A stretch of DNA of 64,000 nucleotides from contig VNKQ01000015.1 in assembly GCA_016508695.1 (NCBI GenBank), positions 124,001 through 188,000 of the forward strand, given 5' to 3'. Position 1 is the first letter of the stretch; each line of letters opens with the position of its first letter. The translations under genes and the position numbers were made by a program. Below are positions 21,983-33,851 of the stretch, piece by piece. Below the pieces are notes generated by a model that was not told the DNA's origin, did no database searches, and saw only the letters and a list, made by a program, of their open reading frames with translations. Source of the stretch: Hyphodiscus hymeniophilus (lineage: Eukaryota; Ascomycota; Leotiomycetes; Helotiales; Hyphodiscaceae).

Positions 21983-23493
21983 CTATACAGCATCCATAGA
22001 AGCCCTCATAGTCAACTGCTCGTTCTTGTTCCCCAGTTTACTGATCTGTAAGAATGCATCAACACCGTAGCCCTCTAGACTGTGCACCTCCAGACTACCA
22101 GCCCAGTATTCCGCATATACCCTGCCGAGGGGTAATCCCATCCCTAGCCTGAGATTTGGAGGCCTGCTTGAAAGGCTCGAGAGAGAGGTATCATGGAGAT
22201 GGCGGGTAGCACTCGAATTCCCTGTACTGGTTGGGTGGGACTCTGGCAAATCCTGAGAGACGCGAACTTCTTGCAAGGTAGCAGCCATCTTGGGAACGTG
22301 ATGCAGATTCTCCAACCTTTCATTGGAGCGTGGCCCTTTGCTAAACGCCCAAAGATACGGCAGGATCTCCCGAGGTATCCCACCTCCCTGATCGCTCACT
22401 CGTATAATGACATGTTGTGGCGCCTCGCAAATTGTGACTTCGATCGGAGGAAGCGCGCTAGCCGTCCCTCCCATCTTCTGTTTCTCCACGGTGGCTTGGA
22501 TGGAGTTCCGTAGCAATTCCCCGATTATGTATTCAAGGTGTGAGAGGATGTAGGGGAAGGTAGCGTCGAGATGCCCCGAGAGTTTTATGGATGGCAGGCT
22601 AGTGGAGGGTCCGTAAGCAACCGAAGCAAGAGCGCGGACCTCCTCTCCACACCTCTCCACTACTTCTTTGGCATTGCATTTAAGGAAGACTTCGCCGACG
22701 AATTCGTGGGATGCACCGGTGGTAGTTGGTGAGTCAGGAAAGTGCCAGGGAGAGTTGAACGTCTCCGTCAGAGCGAGGTGTTGTTCTGCTATAACTCTGC
22801 GGGAAATTCTCTGGTTCATGTTAGTAAGCTGAAAAGGGGAACTTGCAGCGGAAAAGAGGAGTTACAGAGCGTAGGATGGTGTTCATGAACTTGTCCATAT
22901 CCTCTGCCTTCATCAGATCTCGACATTCGATGACGCCCATTGCTAGCTTCGGAATGACGGTCAAGTGCTCTTGAAGCGTTTCGCTGATTTTCTTGCAAAA
23001 TCTTTCATTGTCATCCAGGGTATTTATTTCTCGTACACGGCGGAGTGATTCGAAGGCCTTGTAGTAGAGCTCGTAGACCTGGCTTATGTGGGGATTGGTT
23101 ACTACCACATAAGGGAGCGTTTGCATGTCTCGGATGCGGTGCGCCAGACTGCATAGACATTAGTATTTTCTATGGTGGGGGTTGAGAGAAGTACCGAGTA
23201 GGGAGTTCAGTTCGTACATAGTTTGCAGAACTGATCAATCGAGTTTCTGTTAAGGAACGACCGAAGACCATGAGCTGACGGAGACTGATTGGTCTAGCTT
23301 CTTTCGCTACCCATCTACGGCGACATTAGAACTTGTCTGCCTTCAGCCGATAGACTCACTCGTCTAGCATAGAAGCTGGTCTCCATGGCGGTACTGTATG
23401 TATGTGTCGTGCGAATGGCAACAGGGCACGATAGCCCGCCATTGAGGTCAACCGAAAGGTTTTTGCGCCATTCTGCGAGCAGGATCGCAGCAT
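21983..23493 (-). CDS. mitochondrial pyruvate/branched-chain alpha-ketoacid dehydrogenase kinase, 454 aa
   Basis: Four exons fit by phase: 23493-23360, 23314-23195, 23148-22866 and 22810-21983. The start is placed at MLRSCSQNGAKTFRL, an Arg-rich, Ser-rich leader suited to mitochondrial import; a later ATG at 23442 is an alternative. The N-terminal four-helix domain contains KEARPISLRQLMVFG and VRTELPTRLAHRIRDMQTLP. The GHKL ATPase domain has the N box HLEYIIGELLRNSIQATVE, G1 DQGGGIP and G2 GMGLPLGR. These kinases phosphorylate the E1 subunit of pyruvate or branched-chain ketoacid dehydrogenase and switch it off. The sequence resembles the second fungal PDK (Pkp2-like/BCKDK) more than Pkp1; substrate choice is inference. 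Confidence 0.9.
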
Positions 23494-24038
23494 GCCGACG
23501 ATTCCATGCGAGTATGAAAGAATATGAGAAGATAATTGGAATGTGAAAGGAGCTGTCTGAATACTCGTATGTGTTGTCAGTGTTACTGTGAGTAACGAAG
23601 CTCGAGGAGAGTGTCGATGAATCAGAATTCGGCCCCACCCGCGTTATCGGAGGATCCTTTGAACAGGGGTAAGAGGGGACTAAGGTACCGAGTAGCGAGC
23701 CTACCTATGAACGGCAGAAGGGGGAAGGGAGTGAAATGGCTAGAGGAAGTACGCTGTGGAATATTTGGATGAAACTATAATCTTATAAATCAATCACTGA
23801 AGTAGAGTTGGTGATCTCGCAATTGGAATTCTCTCCAACCCGTGGTTCTCGAAATGGCAGTTCTGTTCACCAGCGACGATTGGGGAGCGCTAGAGGTACA
23901 GCTATAATTCATACACGCGCACCCAGGTAGCAGATAAACTCGACTCCACGTGGACTGACCATCGCGTATAACCCCATTAACGACATCTCAGTTCGGTCTA
24001 ATAACTCTGATTCTCAAAGCCACCGAGGCATTCAGACT
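23494..24038. promoter_or_regulatory. divergent promoter region, dehydrogenase kinase / SFH5
   Basis: The two start codons are 545 bp apart and point away from each other. No specific operator is identified. Confidence 0.6.
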
Positions 24039-25505
24039 ATGAGCACCGAAGCTGCGCCCGTGGCCCCAGCCACACAGCCCGGGATCCATGAAACCAAAGA
24101 CGTAGCTGCTGAGCCAGTCCCGGGACCTACTCCCGCAGCTCAGGACACCCTCGACAAGCCAAATGTGGAATTAACGGCCGGTATCCAATCGCCCTTGCAA
24201 CATCTCTTACGTGAGCTTCCCTCCATCATCTCAGAATCAGACTATAGTGAGATGTGGGGAGTCGAGCTCAAGGATATCACTCATGTGCCCACGAGTATAG
24301 TCCTGGAGAAGTTCCTCCGGGCAAACGTTGTGGATAAGAAGAAGGATGTTGCAAAAGCAAAGGCTCAGTTGATTGAGGCGTTGAAGTGGAGAAAGAAGAT
24401 GCAGCCTAGGAAGTTGTTGGAAGAGATGGAGTTCGATGAGGCAAAGTTTGGGGGTTTGGGCTATGTTACTGTTTATCCCCGGAGCGAGGGAAAGGAGATT
24501 GTTACGTGGAATATTTACGGTGGAGTTAAGGACTTCAAAGGGACTTTTGGCGACGTTGAGGAGTAAGTTGATCCATTCATGTTTCAGACATCGGGTTTCA
24601 TTCATTTATCAATTATTTCTCAATCCTTTTTCTTGGAGGGTTAAGAAGTGGTTTACACCACTGTCTTCTTATATGAGGTTGCTATTCGAGTCCGATTCAT
24701 TACCGCTTCTTCGGAAGTAAAGTGATATCCTGCGATTGTAACGGTCCGAACGAGTTGGACTTTTTGAGCGACTGAGGAATCTGAAGGTGTCCTCTATCTG
24801 CTGTTGCTAACTCGTTCCAGGTTCGTCAAATGGCGCGCGGCAATTATGGAAGTGTCCGTGAAAGAACTGGACATACCCTCCGCCACCGAGATTATTCCAG
24901 AAGATGGGCCCGATCCCTACCGCATGATACAAGTTCACGATTACCTCAACGTCTCTTTCCTTCGAATGGATCCAAACGTCAAGGCTGCTACGAAAGAGAC
25001 TATCCAAATCTTCGGTATGGCGTATCCGGAGCTGTTGAAGGTAAGTCATCACGAGCGAATCCCAAAGGAGGACCACTCTCATGAGCTCGATCCAAAATCT
25101 TCAGAGCTTTTGAGGATTGGACACATTGATTAAGGCTAACATGGCGTTATCAATTCCAATGTTCAGTGAGGCTGACCGGTTAAGAGCCCAAGTGCTGATC
25201 ACTATGCAGGAGAAATTCTTTGTCAATGTTCCATTAGTCATGGGTTGGGTCTTCGCGGCAATGAAGGTAGGAATCCAGTGTGTGTTATGGAGTCTATAAG
25301 CATTAATATTGACTCTGAACAGTTGTTTCTCAGTGCTGAGACTGTCAAAAAGTTCCATCCATTGAGCTATGGCTCTAATCTTGCTGGCGAACTCTCCGGA
25401 TTTGGCCAGGAACTACCAACCGCGTATGGTGGAAAGGGCAAAAGTGTCAAGGATGGTTTGACTGTCAAATATACCTCTGCTCATGAAGCCTCCGAGGCAA
25501 AGTGA
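24039..25505 (+). CDS. SFH5: phosphatidylinositol transfer protein Sfh5 (Sec14/CRAL-TRIO), 327 aa
   Basis: Four exons fit: 24039-24562, 24821-25040, 25210-25266 and 25323-25505. The first intron is long (258 bp). The N-terminus is Ala/Pro-rich, followed by the CRAL-TRIO-N helices (VLEKFLRANVVDKKKDVAK) and the lipid-binding CRAL-TRIO core with FGGLGYVTVYPRSEGKE, NIYGGVKDFK, QVHDYLNVSFLRMDPNVKAA, EKFFVNVPLVMGWVFAAMK and the closing ELPTAYGGKG. Sfh5 is a non-classical Sec14-like protein of the ER and cell periphery that transfers PtdIns, and in yeast binds heme. The order and spacing of motifs match Sfh5 rather than Sec14. Confidence 0.93.
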
Positions 25506-26199
25506 TCTGGTCAAGTAAGACCCATTGAAATGTTTGTGACATGGGGAATGAGAAGCTGTAGCGTGGAGATTTGGATCGAGCTGTGTTTGTTGTTTGGCGT
25601 TGCATGATATCCCCTCATTTGCCCTCCCTTTGAAGAATGCGTCGATTTAAAATAGAGATTACTTTCAGCAGCGTCAAGACTCACAGGCCGCTGGCTCTGT
25701 GTTACGTCTGGGTAACGTCTGGGTAAGTTCATTTATCAATATGTGGCTAACAAGACGGGTGCCCACATGTTCAGCCTCGTGTGAACACGAAGGTCTAAAC
25801 TCGTGAATAACAACAAGCATTGAATGATGCTGTCAACGCTTTGATTAACTGACATTATGCTGCCGAATCACGTCTCGTAGGTTCGCTCTCTTCTTTACAT
25901 ACAAAGCCCACCAATATTTAATATTTTGTTGTTCACAATCACCATACTTTGCTCTGAGAAAGATCGTCTTGGTCCACCAGGTCTCTCTGCCGGGACTAAC
26001 GTCATCGCTGAGCACCGCCACTACGGAACAGAAGCGAGAATCCTAGAGACTCGCAGGCGCAGTATCGTACACTCCACCACCGAACTTTTCAACATCCAAT
26101 CCTCCCGGCCAGCTTTCTTCACCTTAAGATCGCTTCTTGCCTGCTCTTGTTTCATCACACTAGGGCTTCTGTCTCCCGGTGTATTTTGTACCTGTGACC
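25506..26199. other. intergenic region upstream of UBP15
   Basis: A small direct repeat TAACGTCTGGG occurs twice near 25710-25732. No gene is seen. The last 250 bp or so are probably the promoter and leader of the deubiquitinase gene. Confidence 0.5.
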
Positions 26200-29100
26200 A
26201 TGAATCCTGTAAGCTCCCTCGTTCAATACCCCTCCAACTCCTCATCTACTCCTAACACCCTCACCTCACCTCACGTCCTCGAACGAAGCACCTGAAATGT
26301 GCGCTTGCTCATAGACCTCGAACTTCTGACTCTGACTGCATTTGCGTTGAGCAGCAATACGATGGAGATATCGAATCGCCCAACGATATGATGGTTGATC
26401 CGGCAGAATATGTCGATCAAGAGGAACTGGATGAGAAGGATGATGTCGCTATCATCAATCCAGACCAACTCGATGGGGACTCTCCCGACAAACCCCGCGC
26501 AGATAACTGTAAGTTGTTTTCTGCCCCTTCGATTTATGCGGCCCCGTTCTGACATCACTTCAGTTGCTGCTATGAAAGAGCTCATATTCCAACCAACCCT
26601 CGAAAACCCTCCGATCCTTGCGGAAGCTGAACACACCTGGCATATAGAGAACTGGCGGAGCTTACCAAGAAGAGAGCATGGCCCCGTGTTTGAAGCTGGT
26701 GGATTTCCTTGGTGAGAGGACAGCGAAGAGAAAGACAGAAGCAGTTCTTGCTAACAGTTCACAGGCGCGTACTTATGTTCCCCACTGGTAACAATGTCGA
26801 AAGTGCCTCCTTCTATCTAGAACAAGGCTTTGAGGATGGGAAACCACCCGAGGATTGGTCATGCTGTGTACACTTTGGTCTCGTACTCTGGAACCGCAAC
26901 GACCCCACAATCTTGATACACAATACAGCCCATCACCGATTCACCAAGGAAGAGGGGGACTGGGGTTTCACACGCTTCGTGGATTTGCGTAAGTTATGGG
27001 GTCCGTGGGACACAAACAACCGTCGACCTCTGGTCGAGAACGAAGCAGCAGAGATGACGGCATACGTAAGGATTGTCAAGGACGAGACCGGGGTACTATG
27101 GCACAACTTCCAAAACTACGATTCAAAGAAGGAGACCGGATTTGTGGGGCTCAAGAATCAGGGTGCCACCTGTTACCTAAACTCGCTCATTCAATCGTTA
27201 TACTTTACAAATGCTTTCCGAAAGGTAAATTTAATCTCTCTAACCCCACAATCTCATGCTTACAGTGGAGGCCATATACCAAATACCCACACAAGAAGAG
27301 GAATCACTTATGAACTCTGCGTACACCCTTCAACGCCTCTTTTACCAGCTCCAAACATCAAATGCTGCCGTATCCACCAACGAGCTCACGAAATCTTTTG
27401 GTTGGGAGACGAGACATATTTTTGAGCAACAAGACGTACAAGAGCTTTCTCGCAAGCTTATGGAGCGTATGGAGGAGAAAATGAAAGGAACGGCGGCAGA
27501 AAACGTTTTATCGAAGCTATTCACTGGCAACTCCCAGACCTACATCTCCTGCATAAATGTCGTGTATGACTCGCGCCGGTCGGAACCCTTCTGGGACGTC
27601 CAATTGAACGTCAGCGGGAACAAGGACATCGAGAGTAGCTTCAAGGATTACATTCAAGTCGAAATTATGAATGGCGACAATCAGTACTATGCGGGCGATA
27701 ACTTCAAATTACAAGATGCTAAGAAAGGTGTGATCTTCGAAAGCTTTCCGGACGTTTTGAATCTCCAGTTGAAGAGATTCCAATATGATGTTGAGCATGA
27801 TGCTATGATGAAGATTAACGACCGATACGAGTTCCCGGAGACGTTCGATGCAGCACCATACCTGGCCGAGGAGACGGACAAATCAGAATCTTGGGTCTAC
27901 CAACTTCACAGTGTTCTGGTCCACAGCGGTGATCTCAATGCTGGGCATTACTACGCATTCATTAAGCCTGCCAAAGATGGTTGGTTTTACAAGTATGATG
28001 ATGACCGAGTAACGAAAGCGACGATGCGTGAAGTGTTGGAAGAGAATTACGGAGGAGAGTACCTACAACCTAATGGAGAGCGATGGACCAACAAAAATAA
28101 GCCGTTGATGCGACAAAACAGTGCGTACATGCTGGTCTATATTCGACAATCACGGGTTGAACAAGTTCTTCTACCCGTGTCAGAGGATGATACACCGGCT
28201 CATCTCCGTAAGTTGTAGAACAAGACTCTGCTGACCCTGATACTAATGTCAATCCAGAGAAGAGACTTGACGAAGAAGCTGCAGAACGAGAGGCGCGCCG
28301 TAAAGAGCGGGAAGAGTCTCACCTCTATGTCTCAGTCAGAGTGATCACCGATGATACATTCAAGAAGTATGGCGGAACGGACTTGACTGTTTTTGATGTA
28401 AAGCACGACGTGGATCCATCTGCGGCTAGATCGTACCGGGTTCTCAAAAAGATGACCATCAAGGACTTGGTGGCGAGAATTGCACAAGATACTGACAAAG
28501 ATGCAAGACAACTGCGGCTATGGTGTATGGTCAATCGGCAAAACAAGACAGTTCGGCCCGATACACCAATTCTCGAAACCAACATAACACTGGAGGAGGT
28601 TCATCTTAAGATGTCGGGCAACAAACAACAAGAGTTGCGACTATGGGCGGAACTTTCGGAGGATAACACCCCCGAAGGTGATGCTATTTGGCCAACGTTC
28701 CAAAGCGTGCAGAACGGCACCGTTGGTCTTCCTAAGACTGATCTGATTGTTTTGTTTCTGAAACACTTTGACGTGGAAGCACAAGTCCTTGCCGGTGCTG
28801 GCCACATCTACATCAGTCGAGAAAAGAAAGTGGAAGAGCTTGTACCTGCCATTTTGAAGAAGATGAATTGGCCTGACAAACTTCCAAATGGAGAAAAATT
28901 GCAACTAAAGCTCTACGAGGTATGGACTCATTCAAATTTCTTGGAATACAGTCTGACAACTGTGTAGGAAATTAAGCCAAACATGATCGAACCGATGAAG
29001 GCCAAGCAATCTCTCAAGGCGGCCGAACTTCAGGATGGTGATATTGTATGCTTCCAAAGGGCAACGGAAGGAAAGGATCCAAAAGCCGCCGAGCAGGAGT

Positions 29101-30320
29101 CAGTAGTCGCACTGCCATCTGTCTTTTGACCATTGCTAATACAAACAACAGTACTTTGTCATCAAAGACGGTGGATCGCCAACAGGACGCTAAGGACTTC
29201 TATGACTTCCTGCTTCACAAGCGAATCGTCAGATTTCACCCACACCCAAGGAACGGAAATCCGGATATCAAAGCAGCGTATCCAGAGGCTGGCGAGACCT
29301 TCAATTTGGAGCTTAGCTCCAAGCATACTTATGATCAACTTGCTTCAAGAGTTGGAGATAAGTTAGGTGTGAACCCAACCCATCTCAGATTCTGGACTGC
29401 AAATGTCTCGAACGGTGCTGTAAAGGCAGCAGTAAAACGTAATCAAGCTCAAAACTTGCATTCTATCCTCAACCCTCCTTACTCCAACTTCAGCAACAGC
29501 AATCCTCGACAAGATGCCCTGTATTTCGAAATTCTAGAAATGAGTCTTTCGGAATTGGATACCAAGAAGGGTGTCAAGGTCATCTGGCTCAGTGAGGGGA
29601 TCTCGAAAGAGGTAAATCGATTTTGTGTGTATACACAATATATATTCTAACGTGATCTTAGGAGCAATACGATCTGCTCGTCTCTAAGAATGGCAACGTC
29701 AACGACATCATCACCGACCTAATCAAGAAAGCTCGTCTTGACGACGAGGTCAAGGGAGGGCTCGTCCGATTATACGAAGTTCACAATGGCAAGATCTACA
29801 AGGAATTGTCAAGAGATCATGCAGTCCTCAGCATCAATGATTACGTCCAACTGTACGCCGAGAGAGTACCCGAGGACGAACTCTCAGCCCCGCCCGATGA
29901 ACTTGAGATTATACAGGTGATTCATTTCCAGAATGAACCTGCAAAAGCTCATGGTGTGCCTTTTAAATTCCGTATTCTTAGAGTAAGCTGAAGACATTCA
30001 TCTCCACCCCTACACACCTACCTGACATTTATAGGACGAGAAATTCTCGGATACGAAGAAGCGCCTAGAAAAGCGGACAGGACTGAAGGGCAAGAATTTC
30101 GAGAAGATAAAGTTTGCGGTCATTAGGAGAAGCGCGTACTCCAAGCCGATATACCTCACTGATGGTATTTACTCTCTTCAGCCAGTACGAGCGAATGCTA
30201 ATAAGACTAGATGATATCCTGTATCAGGTGGCCTCCTCCGACGATGATTTGCTTGGGTTAGATCACATGGACAGGACCCGGGCTATTAGAAATGGAGCTG
30301 GGGATCTATTCTTGCGGTAG
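26200..30320 (+). CDS. UBP15: ubiquitin C-terminal hydrolase, Ubp15/USP7 type, 1163 aa
   Basis: Eleven exons fit in phase: 26200-26208, 26355-26508, 26564-26711, 26765-27224, 27271-28207, 28258-28919, 28968-29102, 29186-29611, 29662-29982, 30035-30164 and 30211-30320. The first exon encodes only MNP. After an acidic leader come a MATH/TRAF domain (HTWHIENWRSLPRREHGPVF ... DWGFTRFVDL) and the USP catalytic core: Cys box NQGATCYLNSLIQSLY with Cys about 240, and His box SGDLNAGHYYAF with His about 483. Tandem ubiquitin-like domains follow, as in human USP7. It removes ubiquitin from substrates; yeast Ubp15 acts in peroxisome and cell-cycle regulation. The 29103-29185 intron (GTAGTC donor) is the least certain junction. 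Confidence 0.94.
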
Positions 30321-30726
30321 ACAGATAGTCTGTTAGGCATAATTTTTTGCGTTTTGAGGCTTTTCTGTATGGCGCTTTAGGCTGGGTGGAAAACGCGTTC
30401 GGGATTTCTTAATAACTTCGGACTGCCCATTTTGAGCGAGGCATCATTAAGGTATTATGGGTGGTGAGTAGACAATGATGCATGATTAGGCGTGGAGGGA
30501 AGATATCGATGATCTTATAGTGTTGAAAACAAAGCATGGTCTTTCGAAATATAAGTTGATGTTGCTGTTATATTTCCTAGTTGGATCGGTCCTGAATTCA
30601 TCTCAGCCTTATCAGAATCGTTAACAGGGGTATTTTGCGCCATCCCCTTTCTGGCCATATCGCGCTCTCGAGTTTGGCCAAATAATCCACAACTCCATCA
30701 CGACTCCTTTTCATCAACATAATACA
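30321..30726. other. intergenic region
   Basis: Spacer of 406 bp between two tandem plus-strand genes. No feature is recognisable beyond presumed terminator and promoter sequence. Confidence 0.5.
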
Positions 30727-31680
30727 ATGAGGCTCTCGACAATATCATGCAGCCTTCTGGCTTGTATCTCACCGCTGGTATCTGCAACGGCGCTGACATA
30801 CAAGCTTTCTGCGAATGAGAAGGCATGTTTCTACAGCTTCGTCGAGAATAAGGGAGCCAAAGTGGCTTTCTATTTCGCTGTGAGTTCTCCTCGCTCTCCA
30901 ACACCACGCTTTCGTAATTGGCAATCACATTGCGCATGGAATGGGATTGCATTCGCAGATTCAGGAACAAGCTAGGATACTGGCTAGGCTGGGCTGGGAT
31001 GCGGTAATATGATGATTTTGCTGATGGAATATAGGTGCAAGCAGGAGGATCCTTCGATGTCGACTACGAAGTTGTCGGACCGCAGGACAAGATTATAATG
31101 GATGGTTCGAAGGAGCGACAGGGAGACTTCGTGTTCACGGCTACGGAGACAGGGGAGTATAAGTTTTGCTTCAACAATCAGATGAGTACCTTTGCGGAGA
31201 AGTTTGTGGATTTTGAGATTGCTGTATGTATTACGCTCCTAATCCGATCCATCCGTTGTTCGAATTTCTTTCTTGGTTCTGGCAGGCTGAATGGATATTG
31301 TATGCTGACAGTGGCATTGAAAGGTCGAGAACGAACAACGCGATGCCCAAATACCCTCTAAGCAAGGCACGTCACCCGAGCAGACCTCTGCTCTCGAAGA
31401 ATCGATCTTCAAGCTCTCTGGCCAACTCTCCACCATAACACGCAACCAGAAGTATTTCCGCACCCGCGAGAACCGCAATTTCAGCACAGTTCGTAGTACG
31501 GAGAGGAGGATCTTCAATTTCAGCGTCATTGAGAGTCTGATGATGGTATGCATGGCGGGACTGCAGGTTTTTATCGTCAGATTCTTCTTCCAGGTAGGCA
31601 ACCCCAAGGACTTGAGCGGTTTGGGAGAGGGGCTGATGGGTGTTTTTGGTGGGCAGGGCGCGAGGAAGGGATATGTGTGA
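30727..31680 (+). CDS. p24 family (emp24/gp25L, Erp type) cargo receptor, 211 aa
   Basis: Four exons fit: 30727-30879, 31035-31223, 31324-31593 and 31657-31680; the last is only 24 nt. A signal peptide (MRLSTISCSLLACISPLVSA) is followed by the GOLD domain with the paired cysteines (EKACFYSF ... YKFCFNNQMSTF), a coiled-coil stretch, one transmembrane helix (SLMMVCMAGLQVFIVRFFF) and a short cytosolic tail GARKGYV. p24 proteins cycle between ER and Golgi and sort GPI-anchored and other secretory cargo in COPII/COPI vesicles. The tail resembles yeast Erp2/Erp4 and the luminal domain the gamma subfamily, so the exact subfamily is left open. Confidence 0.93.
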
Positions 31681-31979
31681 AGTACTGCCTGAGAAGAGAT
31701 ATGGGAGGCATTGGGCGCAGTATGTGTAATTTTATACATGGGAAGTACTTGGCAAGGGGGAAAAATAAATATTCCCTTTCTTTCTCAATAATTCCTAGAC
31801 GTGTATCATCATTCAAATTGAATTTCTAAACCCACAGCAACTTTGGAAAGTCTTGCTCCTTGGCAGCCTCGCTGTAAAATTCATTTCCATTTTCGGCGTA
31901 GCGTCACGGCAAGGATTGGAGTCGAAGCCTCGAATCGACATCAAAATATTCTGCTTCTCTGCTAACCACAACATTAAAG

Positions 31980-33851
31980 ATGGCGGCCACTGCAGGATCT
32001 TTATTTGCAGCACTGCCAAAACCGAAGTATACTGGTGAGGAGGAAGAGTTACCTCAACACGCGCAGCAGAGAGGTCCTCGAATCCTAGGAGCCGGCGCTC
32101 TCGACGACAACCAAATAGTCTCAAAGGTCAGTTTACCTGCACAGATGCAATCAGTCACCTCAGCTAACGAACCTGGACTGCAGAAATCCGGACCTCCGCC
32201 ATATGGAAACAGAGCAGGCTGGCGGCCAAGAGGCCAGGAAGACTTTGGTGATGGAGGAGCCTTCCCAGAAGTCCCAGTTGCGCAATACCCTCTCGATATG
32301 GGGCGGAAATCCCAAGGTTCCAGCACGGCGCTTGCTGTTCAAGTCGATGGGGAGGGGAAAGTCAAATTTGATGCTATTGCACGACAAGGACACAACGATA
32401 AACGGATTGTGCATGCGTCTTTCAAGGATTTGATTCCACTCCGACAACGCGCTGATGCTGGGGACATCAATCTGGATCGACCAAGCGAGGAGGAAGTCGC
32501 TGCTACGAAAGAACGCACCGCGCAAGCTCTCGCGACGCTGGTCAGTGGTGCTGTGGCGGCGCAGAAACCGAAGAATGTCAATGTGGGAAACAGAAAAGAC
32601 CCGACATACGTTCGATATACGCCAGCAAATCAGATGGGCGATAATACGAGGAAGAATGATCGTATAATGAAGATTGTGGAACGGCAGGTTGATCCAATGG
32701 AGCCGCCGAAATTCAAGCATAAAAAGATTCCTCGTGGTCCCCCCAGTCCCCCAGCACCAGTCATGCACTCCCCACCACGTAAATTGACGGCTGAGGATCA
32801 GGAGGCGTGGAAAATCCCGCCGCCTGTGTCGAACTGGAAGAATCCTAAGGGTTATACAGTACCGCTGGATAAGAGATTGGCAGCGGATGGCAGAGGTCTG
32901 CAGGATGTGACGATCAATGACAAGTTTGCGCAGTTTGCGGAGGCGCTGTTCACGGCTGATCGACATGCGAGAGAAGAAGTCAAACAACGGGCTCTGATGC
33001 AGCAGCGGCTAGCGGAGAAGGAGAAGTCGCAGAAGGAAGACCATTTACGGATGCTGGCGCAGAAAGCTCGAGAAGAGAGAGCGGGCGCTGGATCTGGACG
33101 GAGAGGTTCTCGGACTTCAAGATCGCGATCGGGAAGTTATTCTGATTCCTATTCTGAGAGATCAGATAGTGAGGACGAGGAAGTTGGGGAACGACAGAAA
33201 GCTAGACAGGAGAAGATGCGTGCCGAGGAGAGGAAGTTGAGACAATCACGTATGGGCAATGAGCGGAAGATGCAGATGTTGGCAAGAGAACAAGGAAGAG
33301 ATATATCCGAGAAGGTGGCGCTGGGTCTTGCGAAACCAACACAATCTGCTGAGACGATGTTCGATTCTAGACTATTCAACCGGACGTCTGGATTCGACAC
33401 GGGTTTCAACGAGGACAACCATTACGATAAACCGCTCTTCGCTGCGCAGGACGCTATCCAATCTATCTACAGACCGCGGAACAACATGGATGACGGGGAT
33501 GATGAGGAAGCTGCTGATAATGAGATGGGCAAGATCCAAAAAGCCAGCCGCTTCGGGGATGCGCTGGGGCGGGGGACTTTTAAGGGTGCTGAAGACGTTG
33601 AGGTAAGTCCTTCTACTTGTCTAAGCAAACGTATATGGTGTGTGAAGGGAGCTAATTCGCGCCATGAACAGGCGCGCGATGGACCGGTCCAGTTTGAGAA
33701 AGACACTGGGGATGCGGATGTGTTCAATGTTGATGAGTTCTTGACCAAGGTTGGTGAGAGCGAAGGGAGCGGCAACAAGAGAGTATATGGCTTGCAGGAG
33801 GCCGATGACAGGGGAAGTAAGAGGGCGAGGATCGACGAGGATGACGATTGA
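31980..33851 (+). CDS. PRP45: pre-mRNA-processing protein 45 (SNW/SKIP), 600 aa spliced
   Basis: Exons are 31980-33602 and 33672-33851. The SNW domain is intact, with GPPPYGNRAGWRPR near the N-terminus, NPTG-like YPLDMG, the IPLRQ..ADAGDI segment and SNWKNPKGYTVPLDKRLAAD. A long charged helix (EKEKSQKEDHLRMLAQKARE) and an RS-like patch (SRTSRSRSGSYSDSYSERSD) follow. The protein joins the NTC-related part of the spliceosome before the first catalytic step and stays through splicing; orthologues also act in transcription. The only intron is 69 nt, a multiple of three with no stop, so retention would add 23 residues without breaking the frame. A 299-bp spacer separates it from the p24 gene. Confidence 0.95.
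   Translation: MAATAGSLFAALPKPKYTGEEEELPQHAQQRGPRILGAGALDDNQIVSKVSLPAQMQSVTSANEPGLQKSGPPPYGNRAGWRPRGQEDFGDGGAFPEVPVAQYPLDMGRKSQGSSTALAVQVDGEGKVKFDAIARQGHNDKRIVHASFKDLIPLRQRADAGDINLDRPSEEEVAATKERTAQALATLVSGAVAAQKPKNVNVGNRKDPTYVRYTPANQMGDNTRKNDRIMKIVERQVDPMEPPKFKHKKIPRGPPSPPAPVMHSPPRKLTAEDQEAWKIPPPVSNWKNPKGYTVPLDKRLAADGRGLQDVTINDKFAQFAEALFTADRHAREEVKQRALMQQRLAEKEKSQKEDHLRMLAQKAREERAGAGSGRRGSRTSRSRSGSYSDSYSERSDSEDEEVGERQKARQEKMRAEERKLRQSRMGNERKMQMLAREQGRDISEKVALGLAKPTQSAETMFDSRLFNRTSGFDTGFNEDNHYDKPLFAAQDAIQSIYRPRNNMDDGDDEEAADNEMGKIQKASRFGDALGRGTFKGAEDVEVSPSTCLSKRIWCVKGANSRHEQARDGPVQFEKDTGDADVFNVDEFLTKVGESEGSGNKRVYGLQEADDRGSKRARIDEDDD

Noticed and set aside
23315..23638. 107-codon minus-strand ORF as the N-terminus of the dehydrogenase kinase
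   Set aside because: Its frame cannot be spliced to the conserved WVAKEARPISL segment with GT-AG borders; the neighbouring frame from 23493 joins perfectly through a GTGAGT donor.
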